The notes beneath the pieces are model-generated. The model saw nothing but the letters and a program-made list of their open reading frames with translations. It was not told the origin of the DNA and did not search any database. Shown piece by piece: positions 54,702 through 63,889 of a stretch of 64,000 bases of DNA. The number at the start of each line of letters is the position of its first letter. Within the stretch, counting starts at the first letter, position 1. The position numbers and the translations under genes are program-made. Source of the stretch: Pelomonas sp. Root1237 (GTDB taxonomy: Bacteria; Pseudomonadota; Gammaproteobacteria; Burkholderiales; Burkholderiaceae_C); NCBI RefSeq assembly GCF_001425055.1, contig NZ_LMDK01000016.1, forward strand, positions 657,803-721,802. Direction: 5' to 3'.

Positions 54702-55190
54702 ATGGAACTACCCTATCTCGTCGCCGCATTCATCAAGACACTCAGTGACGTCTTGTCGAAGCCAGTACTGCGCATTGGCACGAAGAACGGACTTCCATAC
54801 GCGGACATCGTCTTCGAGGAAACGCCCCGACAGACGATCGACGAACGCATTGCGAAGATTGACGCTGCTCGGACCAATCAGGCGGAGGCGCTAAGCGCGA
54901 TCGATGAACTCAAGGCTGCAGCAAACTCAAACAAGGTGGACTTGGAGTCCGCCCTCGAACGATTGGGGCAGACCCAAGCTGAGCACGACGCTGCCAAGCG
55001 TGAACTCGAACTCGTTCGCCAGGTCGCGAGTTCAGACGTCGAGACGTTCCAGCGTCTCGCTGGAGTGCCGTCCAAATCTCAGATCGCGAAGGAGCGTGCA
55101 CTTGGCTTCGTCTTTGGCGTTCTTGCCTCCCTTATCGCATCAGGGGTCTGGTGGCTACTTACAAAGGTTTGGCCATATCTGAAGACCTGA
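54702..55190 (+). CDS. Coiled-coil, tail-anchored membrane protein of unknown function
   Basis: A 162-residue protein: a short N-terminal domain (about 1-40), a long coiled coil (about 45-120) and a C-terminal membrane helix (GFVFGVLASLIASGVWWLLT) with a short tail. The coding region is visibly poorer in G+C than its neighbours (32 of 60 bases in 54901-54960) and uses codons such as AAA and TTC/TTG differently, which suggests recent transfer. No homologue is recognised. The 228-bp gap upstream (54474-54701) is AT-rich near its end and must hold the promoter. Confidence 0.8.
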   Translation: MELPYLVAAFIKTLSDVLSKPVLRIGTKNGLPYADIVFEETPRQTIDERIAKIDAARTNQAEALSAIDELKAAANSNKVDLESALERLGQTQAEHDAAKRELELVRQVASSDVETFQRLAGVPSKSQIAKERALGFVFGVLASLIASGVWWLLTKVWPYLKT

Positions 55191-55237
55191 GAATGATGGT
55201 CTCGCGGCCCAAACTCCTCGCCGGTGAGTCCCCCTCA

Positions 55238-55252
55238 GCTCAAATGTTGAGC
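55238..55252. terminator. Inverted repeat after the low-G+C gene
   Basis: GCTCAA-ATG-TTGAGC is a perfect 6-bp dyad followed by GGCTGCTTTT. It could end transcription of the coiled-coil gene. The rest of 55191-55385 shows no coding gene I can support; it is less G+C-rich at its left end and may be part of the transferred segment. Confidence 0.4.
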
Positions 55253-55385
55253 GGCTGCTTTTGGCAGGCTCACTTGGCCGCCACCCACTTCAGCAACGGC
55301 TTGATGGCGAGCAATCCAATACGCGGGTCGGCCAACAGGCTGCATTGCATCCCGTTAGGCCCCGGTCCGCTTCCGAGAATGACCC

Positions 55386-55808
55386 TCAACGCTCCCGCGG
55401 AATCGCGTAGGTGCCCGTCGCATGAGCCACCGGCTCGTCCTCGCCCTCCGAGAAGATCCACACCTCGCCCACGGCCAGCGACTTGCCCAGCTTCATCAGC
55501 CGGCAGCGCGCGACGACACGTCGGTCGGCGCGCGGCTTGCGCAGGAAGTTGATCGACAGATTCGTCGTCACCGCCAGCGGCACGATGCCGATGCGCGCCA
55601 GGATGCCCAGATACAGGGCTACGTCGGCCAAGGTCATCATGACCGGGCCGGACACCGTGTTGCCGGGGCGCAGCTCGCGCTCGCCCACCGGGTGGGCGAC
55701 AACGACGCTGCCGTCCTCGTCCACCTCCTCCAGCGTGCAGCGGTTCTGCGGGAACTCGGCCTTCAGAAAGGCCACCAGCTCCGCATGTGAGGGGCGGTGT
55801 TCAGACAT
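55386..55808 (-). CDS. PaaI-like hotdog thioesterase
   Basis: A 140-residue hotdog-fold protein. The helix and active-site region read GNTVSGPVMMTLADVALYLG, with the Asp expected in PaaI-type enzymes, and the second half has TNLSINFLRKP and SLAVGEVWIFSEG. Members hydrolyse aromatic or medium-chain acyl-CoAs. ATG 55808 (MSEHRPSHAEL) is chosen; an in-frame start 12 bp upstream is possible. It diverges from the methyltransferase gene. Confidence 0.85.
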   Translation of the reverse strand: MSEHRPSHAELVAFLKAEFPQNRCTLEEVDEDGSVVVAHPVGERELRPGNTVSGPVMMTLADVALYLGILARIGIVPLAVTTNLSINFLRKPRADRRVVARCRLMKLGKSLAVGEVWIFSEGEDEPVAHATGTYAIPRER

Positions 55809-55864
55809 GGCGTTTTGCAAGCAATTGCGAGGGAACCGGCCGCCAGCCTAGCACCGCCATCAGA

Positions 55865-56686
55865 ATGACTCGCATGAACCTCGCCGACCGGGGCTTCACT
55901 GGCTCCATCCCCCAACTCCATGAGCACTATCTGGTGCCCATGCTCTTCGATCCCTATGCCGAGGACCTGGCCGCGCGGGCAGCTGCGTTGCGCCCGGGGC
56001 GGTTGCTGGAGATCAGCGCCGGCACCGGCGTGCTGACGCGCCATCTCGTCGGGGAGCTGCCCGACAACGTCGACATTGTGGCCAGCGAACTCAACGCCAC
56101 CATGCTGGACATGGCCGCCACCCGGGGCACCGACAGGCCCGTCGAGTGGCGGTTGGCAGATGCGGCGCAGCTGCCCTTTGCCGACGAGAGCTTCGACCTC
56201 GTCGCCTGCCAGTTCGGCGTCAGCCTCTTCGCCGACCGGCCACGCGCCTTTGCCGAGATCCGCCGCGTGCTCAGGGCCGACGGCGTGTTCCTCTTCAACG
56301 TCTGGGATCACCTCGACAGCAACGAGCTGGCCGAGACGATCACGCAGGCCCTGGCCCAGGCCTTCCCGGACGACCCGCCGCGCTTCCTCGCGCGCGCGCC
56401 GCACGGCTGCCACGACATCCACGCGCTGCGCCAGGAGCTCAGCGACGCCGGCTTCGAGCACGAGGCGGACTTCGTCACGCTGCCGCTGCGCGCCTGCGCG
56501 GAGTCACCTTCCCAGCCCGCTCTGGGCTTCTGCCAGGGCACGCCGTTGCGCGCCGAGATCGAGAAGCGCGCGCCAGGTCGCTTGCCCGAGATGACGGCCC
56601 TCGCGGCCCGCGCCATCGCCGACCGCTTCGGTGTCGGCGCCATCGACTCGCGCATGCAGGCCCACGTGGTCATCGTGGGGCATTGA
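55865..56686 (+). CDS. SAM-dependent methyltransferase
   Basis: A 273-residue class I methyltransferase of the Methyltransf_11 type. Motif I reads LLEISAGTGVLTRHL, the acidic residue after beta2 is in VASELNATML, motif II-like ADAAQLPFADESFDLVACQ and FAEIRRVLRADGVFLFNVW. The substrate is unknown. Two nearby in-frame ATGs (55865, 55874) are possible. It ends just before a multi-hairpin repeat element. Confidence 0.88.
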   Translation: MTRMNLADRGFTGSIPQLHEHYLVPMLFDPYAEDLAARAAALRPGRLLEISAGTGVLTRHLVGELPDNVDIVASELNATMLDMAATRGTDRPVEWRLADAAQLPFADESFDLVACQFGVSLFADRPRAFAEIRRVLRADGVFLFNVWDHLDSNELAETITQALAQAFPDDPPRFLARAPHGCHDIHALRQELSDAGFEHEADFVTLPLRACAESPSQPALGFCQGTPLRAEIEKRAPGRLPEMTALAARAIADRFGVGAIDSRMQAHVVIVGH

Positions 56687-56694
56687 ACACTTTC

Positions 56695-56832
56695 GGGCCG
56701 AGCGCCGGGCCGCTCCCAAGCCGGCCCGCACTGGCGATGTGGTCGCGGCTCGATGCCGCGAGCATCGCCGCCCCCCTCGGGGGGCCGGTCAGCCGCACCC
56801 GCGTTCAGCGGGGTGCGGCTGGACGAGGGGCC
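56695..56832 (-). repeat. Multi-hairpin 3' element, copy B
   Basis: It has the same four-hairpin layout as copy A. The first stem and its 16-nt loop are identical to A. The second stem (TGGTCGCGGC / GCCGCGAGCA, one mismatch), the third (CCCCCC / GGGGGG) and the fourth (AGCCGCACC / GGTGCGGCT) differ in sequence from A but keep pairing; the loop core CGCGTTCAGCG and end GGACGAGGGGCC are conserved. It fills the space between the methyltransferase and uvrD and abuts the uvrD stop. Confidence 0.78.
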
Positions 56833-59219
56833 TACTCAATCGGGGTGAGCTTCGCAACTGAAAGAGCCAGCCATTTCGTGCCATGCCGGCCGAAGTTGAC
56901 CTGCGCCCGCGCATCCGTGCCCGAGCCTTCCAGCGTCAGCAGCACGCCTTCGCCGAACTTGTTGTGGAAGACACCCTTGCCCACGCGCAGGCCGCCATGC
57001 TCCTCGGACACCTTCTGCTTCATGCTGGCCGGCACAGGCGGCTCGACCCAGGCGGCCCTTTCTCCACGATTGGGCACATTGCCCGCACCCACCATGCCCT
57101 TGAGGCCGCTGCCGCGCTGCCAGGCCTGTTGGTACTCGCGCGCAAAGCCCGAGCCGAAGCCCTGGTTGCGCGGCGTCAGCCACTTCAGCGCCTCCTCGGG
57201 CAGCTCGTCGAAGAAACGGCTCTTGATGTGATAACGCGTCTGTCCGTGCAGCATGCGCGTCTGGCAGAAACTCAGTGAGAGCTTCTTGCGCGCCCGCGTG
57301 ATGGCCACGTACATGAGGCGGCGCTCTTCCTCCAACCCGTCATGGTCGGACATGGAGTTCTCGTGCGGGAACAGCCCTTCTTCCAGGCCCGTGATGAAGA
57401 CAGCGTCGAACTCCAGGCCCTTGGCCGAGTGCACCGTCATCAGCTGCACGGCGTCCTGCCCCGCCTGGGCCTGGTTGTCACCGGCCTCCAGCGAGGCATG
57501 CGTCAGGAAGGCCACCAGCGGCGACATGATCTCGCCCGTCTCGGCATCGGGCACCGAGCCCGGCGTGCCCGTGGACTGCACGCTCGGAGCCACTTCGTCC
57601 ACCGGCAGGCCGACGGCGTTCTTGCCGAAGCCCTCCTGCATGACGAAGGCCTCGGCGGCGTTGATCAGTTCGTCCAGGTTCTCCAGCCGCTCGGCGCCGT
57701 CCTTGTCGGTGCGGTAGAAGTCCAGCAGGCCCGAGGTCTCCAGCACCTGCTCGATGATCTCGCGCAGCGTCATGCCTTGCGTCAGGTTGCGCGTCGAGTC
57801 GATCAGGTTGGTGAAGGCGACCAGATTGGCGCCGCCCTTGCCGGTGATGGCGCCCACGCTCTGGTAGAGGCTGCGGCCGCTGGCCTTGGCGGCGTCCTGC
57901 AGGTTCTCCAGCGTCTTGGCGCCGATGCCGCGGGTCGGGAAGTTCACGACGCGCAGGAAGCTCGTGTCGTCGCTCGGGTTCTCCAGCAGGCGCAGATAGG
58001 CCAGCGCATGCTTGACCTCGGCGCGCTCGAAGAAGCGCAGGCCGCCATAGACGCGATACGGGATGCCCGAGTTGAACAACGCCGACTCGATGACCCGCGA
58101 CTGCGCATTGCTGCGGTAGAGGATGGCAATCTCCTGCCGGTCCATGCCGCCGCGGTGCAGGCTCTGGATCTCCTCGATGACCCACTGCGCCTCGGCGAAG
58201 TCGCTCGGCGACTCCTGCACGCGAATCGGGTCGCCCAGGCCGGCGTCGGTGCGCAGCGTCTTGCCCAGGCGCTGGCTGTTGCGGCTGATCAGCTCGTTGG
58301 CGGCGTCCAGGATGTGGCCGAAGCTGCGGTAGTTCTGCTCCAGCTTGATGACTCGTCTGACGCGGTACTCGCGTTCGAAATCGGCCATGTTGCCGACGCG
58401 GGCACCGCGAAAGGCATAGATGCTCTGGTCGTCGTCGCCCACCGCCAGGATGCTCTGGCCGTTGCCCAAGCCCGGCGGCGCGAACATCTTCAGCCAGGCG
58501 TACTGCAGCTTGTTGGTGTCCTGGAACTCGTCGACCAGGATGTGGCGAAAGCGGTGCTGATAGTGCTCGCGCACCGAGGCGTTGTCGCGCAGCAGTTCAT
58601 AGCTGCGCAGCATCAGCTCGGCGAAGTCAACCACGCCCTCGCGCTGGCACTGGTCCTCGTAGTTGGCGTAGATCTCGACGAGGGTCTTGGTCTGCTCGTC
58701 ACGCTGCTCCACGTCGCCGGGGCGCTGGGCGTCTTCCTTGCGGCCGGCAATGAACCAGCCGACCTGCTTGGGCACAAAGCGCTCCTCGTCGAGCTTCATC
58801 GCCTTGATGACACGCTTGACGGCCGAGGTCGTGTCGCTGGCGTCCAGGATCTGGAAGGCCTGGGGCAGATTGGCCAGCTTCCAGTGCGCACGCAGGAAGC
58901 GGTTGCACAGGCCGTGGAAGGTGCCTATCCACATGCCGCGCACATTGAAGGGCAGCATGGTCGAGAGACGCGTCAGCATCTCCTTGGCGGCCTTGTTCGT
59001 GAACGTCACGGCCATGATGCCGCCCGGGCTGACCTGGCCGGTCTGCAGCAGCCAGGCGATGCGGGTCGTCAGCACACGGGTCTTGCCCGAGCCGGCACCG
59101 GCCAGGATCAGCGCGGGTTCCGGCGCCGCGGTCACTGCGGCGAGTTGTTCGGGGTTGAGGTTGCGCAGCAGGGGGCTGGAAGCAGCGTCGACCACAGCGT
59201 CGACAGGGGAAGAAGTCAT
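56832..59219 (-). CDS. uvrD: DNA helicase II (UvrD)
   Basis: A 795-residue superfamily 1A 3'-5' helicase acting in nucleotide excision and mismatch repair. Motifs are the Q-motif LNPEQLAAVT, Walker A AGAGSGKTRVL (motif I), TFTNKAAKEM (Ia), LVDEFQDTN (II), VGDDDQSIYAFRGA (III), KLEQNYRS (IV), TVHSAKGLEFDAVFITGLEE (V) and VAITRARKKL (VI). The C-terminal region contains the Tudor-like end typical of UvrD. A structured repeat follows directly at its stop. Confidence 0.97.
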   Translation of the reverse strand: MTSSPVDAVVDAASSPLLRNLNPEQLAAVTAAPEPALILAGAGSGKTRVLTTRIAWLLQTGQVSPGGIMAVTFTNKAAKEMLTRLSTMLPFNVRGMWIGTFHGLCNRFLRAHWKLANLPQAFQILDASDTTSAVKRVIKAMKLDEERFVPKQVGWFIAGRKEDAQRPGDVEQRDEQTKTLVEIYANYEDQCQREGVVDFAELMLRSYELLRDNASVREHYQHRFRHILVDEFQDTNKLQYAWLKMFAPPGLGNGQSILAVGDDDQSIYAFRGARVGNMADFEREYRVRRVIKLEQNYRSFGHILDAANELISRNSQRLGKTLRTDAGLGDPIRVQESPSDFAEAQWVIEEIQSLHRGGMDRQEIAILYRSNAQSRVIESALFNSGIPYRVYGGLRFFERAEVKHALAYLRLLENPSDDTSFLRVVNFPTRGIGAKTLENLQDAAKASGRSLYQSVGAITGKGGANLVAFTNLIDSTRNLTQGMTLREIIEQVLETSGLLDFYRTDKDGAERLENLDELINAAEAFVMQEGFGKNAVGLPVDEVAPSVQSTGTPGSVPDAETGEIMSPLVAFLTHASLEAGDNQAQAGQDAVQLMTVHSAKGLEFDAVFITGLEEGLFPHENSMSDHDGLEEERRLMYVAITRARKKLSLSFCQTRMLHGQTRYHIKSRFFDELPEEALKWLTPRNQGFGSGFAREYQQAWQRGSGLKGMVGAGNVPNRGERAAWVEPPVPASMKQKVSEEHGGLRVGKGVFHNKFGEGVLLTLEGSGTDARAQVNFGRHGTKWLALSVAKLTPIE

Positions 59220-59324
59220 CCCGGCATTCTAGGGAAGCCCCTCGTTACAGCCTGGCCGGCGCCCGCCGCTGACCGTGCGGGGTCGTTGGGGATACTTCTG
59301 GTTTTCCCCTAAAGCACTTTCGGA

Positions 59325-60062
59325 ATGCCACGTCTCACTCTCGCCCTCGGCACCATCGCCCTCACCCTCGCCTCGCAGGCCACGCTGGCCCAAGACACGC
59401 CCGACGGCAAATGGCACGGCGGGCTCAGCGTCTCCGGCGCACTGGCCAGCGGCAACAGCAGCAGCCGCACGCTGGCCGCCAATGCGGATGCCAGCGTCGC
59501 GACGGCCGAAGACAAGCTCAGCCTCTACGGCATCGCCAACTACGGCCGTAACAAGAACGCGGGCGTCGACACCACCACCGCCGACCTGTTGCGCCTGGGC
59601 GGCCGCTACGACTTCAACCTCGGCCCGCAGTGGTTCTCCTTCGGCGGCGCGGAAGGCGAGACCAACAAGGCCGGCGGCGTGCGCGACCGCTACAGCCTCA
59701 ACGGCGGCGCGGGCTACCACCTGGTGAAGGACGATGCCAACAGCTGGGATGTCTTCAGCGGTCTCGGCTACACCGCCACCCGCCTGACGGACGGCAGCGA
59801 GGCCAATGGCGCGCAAGTGCTGTTCGGCGAAGAGTCCAGCCACAAGATCAGCGAAACGACCACGTTGAAGCAACGCCTCGTCTACTACCCCGGCGGCGGC
59901 GACCTCGGCAACCGCGCCACCTTCGACGCCGGGCTGGCCACGCAGATCATCGCCGGCTGGACGCTCAACGCCGGCCTGTCCAGCCGCTACACCGGCCACG
60001 TGCCCGCGGGCACCAAGAAGACGGACAACCTGCTGACCGTGGGCTTCGGCTACAAGTTTTGA
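59325..60062 (+). CDS. DUF481 outer-membrane beta-barrel protein
   Basis: A 245-residue protein with a signal peptide (MPRLTLALGTIALTLASQATLA). The mature part alternates short turns and amphipathic strands and ends with an aromatic C terminus (VGFGYKF), as outer-membrane barrels do. WHGGLSVSGALASGNSSSRT is typical of DUF481 (YdiY-like) proteins, often described as salt-stress-induced. It converges on a small gene with a 2-bp gap. Confidence 0.88.
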   Translation: MPRLTLALGTIALTLASQATLAQDTPDGKWHGGLSVSGALASGNSSSRTLAANADASVATAEDKLSLYGIANYGRNKNAGVDTTTADLLRLGGRYDFNLGPQWFSFGGAEGETNKAGGVRDRYSLNGGAGYHLVKDDANSWDVFSGLGYTATRLTDGSEANGAQVLFGEESSHKISETTTLKQRLVYYPGGGDLGNRATFDAGLATQIIAGWTLNAGLSSRYTGHVPAGTKKTDNLLTVGFGYKF

Positions 60063-60064
60063 CC

Positions 60065-60334
60065 TCAACGGCCTTTGCGCACCTTGCCGGCCCGCCCGGC
60101 CTTGGACCATTCATAGGTCTCGCCGTCCGGCGTTCGCCCGCCTTCGACCGCGGCCACGCCCGGCCGGCCCACGCTTTCATCCAGCTCGGTTGAGATGCTG
60201 ACGTGGCGATGCCCTGCCCTGCGCCGGTCCTCGGCCCAGGCCAGGGCCTGGGTCAGCTCCTTGCTGCTGAAGAACTGGCAGACCGGGGTCGCCTCTTCGC
60301 CCTCACCTTCCAGCCAATACACCACGATGCCCAA
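60065..60334 (-). CDS. Hypothetical 89-residue protein
   Basis: A small soluble protein starting at TTG 60334, with GGAG at 6-nt spacing; no ATG lies in a suitable place. It begins MGIVVYWLEGEGEEATPVCQ and contains SSKELTQALAWAEDRRRAGH and a basic end (KAGRAGKVRKGR). No family is recognised with certainty. It diverges from the MarR-GNAT gene, and the 84-bp gap holds TTGCCAAAAGCAA (60385-60397), a possible operator for that regulator. Confidence 0.65.
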   Translation of the reverse strand: MGIVVYWLEGEGEEATPVCQFFSSKELTQALAWAEDRRRAGHRHVSISTELDESVGRPGVAAVEGGRTPDGETYEWSKAGRAGKVRKGR

Positions 60335-60418
60335 GCGCGTCTCCGTCTGCGTTGAAGGCCGCAGCGTAGCGGCTCGGCAATTGATTGCCAAAAGCAAGTA
60401 TTTTGAAGATGATGGCCC

Positions 60419-61363
60419 ATGACCGCCGATCAAGCCCTGGACGTCCGCGCCTTCAATCGCTTCTATACGCGCCGCATCGGCGTGCTGGCGCCGAAGCTGG
60501 ACAGCGACTTCACGCTGCCGGAGGCCCGGCTGATGTGGGAACTGGCGCATCACGCGCCGATCAGCGCCTCGGCGCTCAGCAAGAGCCTGCAGCTGGACGC
60601 TGGCTATATGAGCCGGCTGCTGCGCGGATTGAAGAACCGCGGCCTGCTGGCCAGCCAAGCCCATCCCAACGACGGCCGCCAGACGCTGCTCAAGCTCAGC
60701 CCCGCCGGCAAGCGCGCCTTCGTGCCGCTGGACCGCGAGGGCACGGCCAAGGCCCAGGCCATGCTCGCGCCGCTGTCGGCAACACAACGCCACGCGCTGC
60801 TGGGCTCGATGTCGCGCATCCAGGCCGTGCTGGAGCCCGACGCCACGGCAGCCGTTGAGCTGCGCTCCCCCCAACCAGGCGACCTGGGCTGGATCGTCGA
60901 GCGGCATGGCGCTTTCTACGCCGCCGAGTACGGCCTGGACGTGCGCTTCGAGGCGCTGGTGGCGCGCATCTGCGCCGACTTCGTCGACCGCTTCCAGCCC
61001 CAACGCGAGGCCTGCTGGATCGCCGCGCGCGGCACCGAGCGCCTGGGCTGCGTGATGCTCGTGCAGGCACGCGATGAATCTCAAGATGGGGCCACCGGCA
61101 AGCCGCGCCCCGGCGTCGCCAAGCTGCGCCTGCTGCTGCTGGAGCCCCACGCACGGGGCCTCGGCCTGGGCAAGCGCCTGGTTCGCCAGTGCAGCGACTT
61201 CGCCCGCGCCGCCGGCTACAAGCGCATCGAGCTGTGGACGCAGAGCGCATTGACCGCCGCCCGCGCCATCTACGCGGCCGAGGGCTACCGGCTGGCGCAC
61301 AGCGAGCCCTTGAACAGCTTTGGCCAGGACGTCATCAGCGAGAGCTGGGAGCTGACCCTCTAG
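60419..61363 (+). CDS. MarR-type winged helix fused to GNAT acetyltransferase
   Basis: A 314-residue two-domain protein. The MarR domain (about 1-145) has helices SASALSKSLQLDAGYMSRLL and the wing GLLASQAHPNDGRQTLLKLS. The GNAT domain (about 155-310) has the acetyl-CoA loop ARGLGLGKRLV and the C-terminal SALTAARAIYAAEGYRLAHS. The acetyltransferase substrate is unknown, and DNA binding may be controlled by it. Several upstream TTGC/GCAA half-sites are candidate operators. Confidence 0.9.
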   Translation: MTADQALDVRAFNRFYTRRIGVLAPKLDSDFTLPEARLMWELAHHAPISASALSKSLQLDAGYMSRLLRGLKNRGLLASQAHPNDGRQTLLKLSPAGKRAFVPLDREGTAKAQAMLAPLSATQRHALLGSMSRIQAVLEPDATAAVELRSPQPGDLGWIVERHGAFYAAEYGLDVRFEALVARICADFVDRFQPQREACWIAARGTERLGCVMLVQARDESQDGATGKPRPGVAKLRLLLLEPHARGLGLGKRLVRQCSDFARAAGYKRIELWTQSALTAARAIYAAEGYRLAHSEPLNSFGQDVISESWELTL

Positions 61364-61467
61364 CGCCTCGCACCAGCCCTGTGCGGGCCGTTGCACACTT
61401 GCGGGGCTCCCGACAGCGGCCTCCGCCGCCGCTGTGCGGTTCTGCGCATTCCGGACCGGTCCCGTGC

Positions 61468-61482
61468 TGGCATGCGATTTGC
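61468..61482 (+). promoter_or_regulatory. Sigma-54-like promoter before the GGDEF/EAL gene
   Basis: TGGCATGCGATTTGC has GG-N10-GC spacing and matches TGGCACG-N4-TTGC at all but one fixed position. The predicted start is near 61494. This makes ATG 61520 (with GGGAAG upstream) more likely than ATG 61496. No enhancer was identified. Confidence 0.6.
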
Positions 61483-61519
61483 GCTGTGACCGCCCATGAC
61501 AAGCAATCGGGAAGTCAGC

Positions 61520-63889
61520 ATGCCGGCCGCATCCACGCAGTTCGGGCCGCCGCGACACCTCCCCGCACCTGCCGCCGCTTGCCCGCAGCACCTCGAGCAG
61601 GCCGCCGGCTTCGGTCAATGGTGGTACGACCCGCAGACCGGCGTCACCCATCTGTCACCCACGGCGGCCGAATACCTGGAGATGCCGACCCGTTCGGCCA
61701 GCGGCCTGGGCGTCTGCCTGGGCCATGTCGTCGAGGACGATCTGCCGGAATTGATCCGGCTCTGGACCGGCGCCCAGCCCCAGCACCCACTGGACATCCG
61801 CGTCATCGGCCTGGCCCGTGGCCTGCGCTGGCTGCGCGTGACGCCACTGCCCACTGACCCGGCGCGGCCGCGCTGGCGCCATGGCCTGCTGCAGGACGTG
61901 ACCGCCCTCACCCACGCGGCCGTGCGCGAGCGCCTGGGCTATGCGTTGACGGAATACCTGATCGGCACCCACACGCTGGAGGATGCGATCAGCAACGTCA
62001 TCCAGCTGATCTGCCGCAACCTCGGCTGGGAGTGGGGCGCCTACTGGAACATGGAGGACGGCGGCGGCCGCCTGCATTGCCGGCACTTCTGGCACCAACC
62101 CGACGCCCGGCTCGAACAATTCAGCGCGGTGAGCTCGACACTGAAGATGGCGCCGGGCGAGGGCCTGGTCGGCCGTGTCTGGGCCACGGGCAGCGCCGAG
62201 TGGGTGGAGGACATGAGCACCGACCCGCGCTTCCTGCGCCGTGGCAGCGCGCAGATGTGCGGGCTGTGGTCGGGCTATGTGTTCCCGGTCACCTATGTGT
62301 CGGACAACGGCGAACGCCACCGCCCCGGCGTGCTGGAGTTCTACAGCAGCCTGGCCCGCCAGCCCGAGGCGCAGCTGCCCAAGGTCTCGGCCACCATCGG
62401 CGCGCTGATCGCCCAGACCGCCCAACGCCTGGAGACCGAGGCCGTCATCCACCGCCTGGCCCAGATCGACGAGATGACCGAGCTGGACAACCGCGCCCAC
62501 TTCTACGCCCAGCTGAACCGCCATTGCGCGTTGAGCCACCGCAAGGGCCGGCGCTTCGCGCTGATGTTCATCGACCTCGACCGTTTCAAGCCCATCAACG
62601 ACGCCTTCGGGCACGAGGCCGGCAATGCGGTGCTGCAGGCATTTGCGCAGCGGCTGCGCGAGCTGGCGCCGCCGCCGGCCCGCGTCGGCCGCCTGGGCGG
62701 CGACGAGTTTGCGGTGCTGGTGCCTGACAGCGGCGACGAGCAGGCGCTGGCGGCCCTGGCCGATGCCGTGCTTGCCGCCGCCAGCCGCCCCATCAGCTAC
62801 GAGGGTGTGGCGCTGACCGTGTCGGCCAGCATTGGCGTCAGCCGCTTTCCCGAGAACGGCCAGACCGGCCCCGAGCTGCTGCGCAGCGCCGACGCGGCCA
62901 TGTACCGCGTCAAGCAGAACGGCCGCAACGGCAGCAATGTCTTCTCGACCAGCAGCCCCGACACCTTGGCCCAGCAGCGCGCCAAGCTGGCGCAGCGCCT
63001 GTCCATCGAGACCGAGCTGCACGAGGCGCTGCAGACCGGGCAGCTGCGTCTGGTCTACCAGCCCATCGTCGACATCGCCACCGGCGCGCTGCATGGCGTG
63101 GAGGCGCTGATCCGCTGGCACAAGCCCGATGGCACAACGGTGCCGCCGGACGTGTTCATTCCGATCGCCGAGCAGAGCGACCTCATCGTCGACATCGGCC
63201 GCTGGGTGCTGGGCCAGGCCCTGCGCGACCTGGCCTCTCTCAAGGGCAGTGCACTGCAGAAGCTCAAGGTCCACGTCAACATGGCGGCGTCCGAGTTCAC
63301 GAGCAGCGCCCTGCCCGAGATGCTCGGCGCCATATCGACCGGGCTCGAAGTGCCGGCCTCGCAGGTGGTGCTGGAACTCACCGAGGGCATGCTGATGCGC
63401 CAGCCCGAGCAGGTCAGGCGCGTCATGCACCAGCTGCGCGAGATCGGCTTCGAGATCTCGCTGGACGACTTCGGCATGGGCCATTCGTCGCTGGCCATGC
63501 TGAAAAGCCTGCCCATCAGCTCGCTGAAGATCGACCGCAGCTTCGTGCGCGACCTGGCCACGGGCGAGCGTGACCGCGCCATTGCCCAGACGATCGTCGA
63601 CCTCGGCCGGCACCTGCAGCTCGAGGTCATTGCCGAGGGCATCGAGAGCGCAGACCAGCTCGAAGTGCTGGGCCAATGCGGCTGCGCCTTTGGCCAGGGC
63701 TATCTGCTCGGCCGGCCCCTGCCTTTGCCAAGGCTCATCGAGTCTTTTCTCGACGGCCGCTCGGCCGCTGATACCCCCGCTAGAGTGCCGGCATGGAAAC
63801 CTCCATGCCCTGCCCCTGCGGTCGCCGTGCCGCCTATGCCCACTGCTGCGGCGCCCTGCACAAGGCCTTTGAGGCTGGCCAGGGCCTGA
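61520..63889 (+). CDS. PAS-GAF-GGDEF-EAL c-di-GMP enzyme (soluble)
   Basis: A 789-residue cytoplasmic protein. A PAS-like region (about 25-125), a GAF domain (about 145-300: [16 protein letters not shown]), GGDEF (about 320-480, motif [10 protein letters not shown]) and EAL (about 495-740: [35 protein letters not shown]). No RxxD inhibitory site is seen before GGDEF. Both active sites look intact. The last 45 residues are Pro/Ala-rich and overlap a YchJ-family gene by 97 bp, so the natural C terminus is doubtful. ATG 61496 is the alternative start. Confidence 0.92.
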   Translation: MPAASTQFGPPRHLPAPAAACPQHLEQAAGFGQWWYDPQTGVTHLSPTAAEYLEMPTRSASGLGVCLGHVVEDDLPELIRLWTGAQPQHPLDIRVIGLARGLRWLRVTPLPTDPARPRWRHGLLQDVTALTHAAVRERLGYALTEYLIGTHTLEDAISNVIQLICRNLGWEWGAYWNMEDGGGRLHCRHFWHQPDARLEQFSAVSSTLKMAPGEGLVGRVWATGSAEWVEDMSTDPRFLRRGSAQMCGLWSGYVFPVTYVSDNGERHRPGVLEFYSSLARQPEAQLPKVSATIGALIAQTAQRLETEAVIHRLAQIDEMTELDNRAHFYAQLNRHCALSHRKGRRFALMFIDLDRFKPINDAFGHEAGNAVLQAFAQRLRELAPPPARVGRLGGDEFAVLVPDSGDEQALAALADAVLAAASRPISYEGVALTVSASIGVSRFPENGQTGPELLRSADAAMYRVKQNGRNGSNVFSTSSPDTLAQQRAKLAQRLSIETELHEALQTGQLRLVYQPIVDIATGALHGVEALIRWHKPDGTTVPPDVFIPIAEQSDLIVDIGRWVLGQALRDLASLKGSALQKLKVHVNMAASEFTSSALPEMLGAISTGLEVPASQVVLELTEGMLMRQPEQVRRVMHQLREIGFEISLDDFGMGHSSLAMLKSLPISSLKIDRSFVRDLATGERDRAIAQTIVDLGRHLQLEVIAEGIESADQLEVLGQCGCAFGQGYLLGRPLPLPRLIESFLDGRSAADTPARVPAWKPPCPAPAVAVPPMPTAAAPCTRPLRLARA

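Noticed and set aside
55270-55461. Minus-strand ORF ending DPRIGLLAIKPLLKWVAAK
   Set aside because: Its first half is the shadow of the thioesterase gene and the rest matches nothing I recognise; it could be a remnant but cannot be supported.
61423-61445. ACAGCGGC/GCCGCTGT hairpin after the MarR-GNAT gene as a terminator
   Set aside because: The stem is good but the 7-nt loop is G+C-rich and no T-run follows, so termination cannot be claimed.
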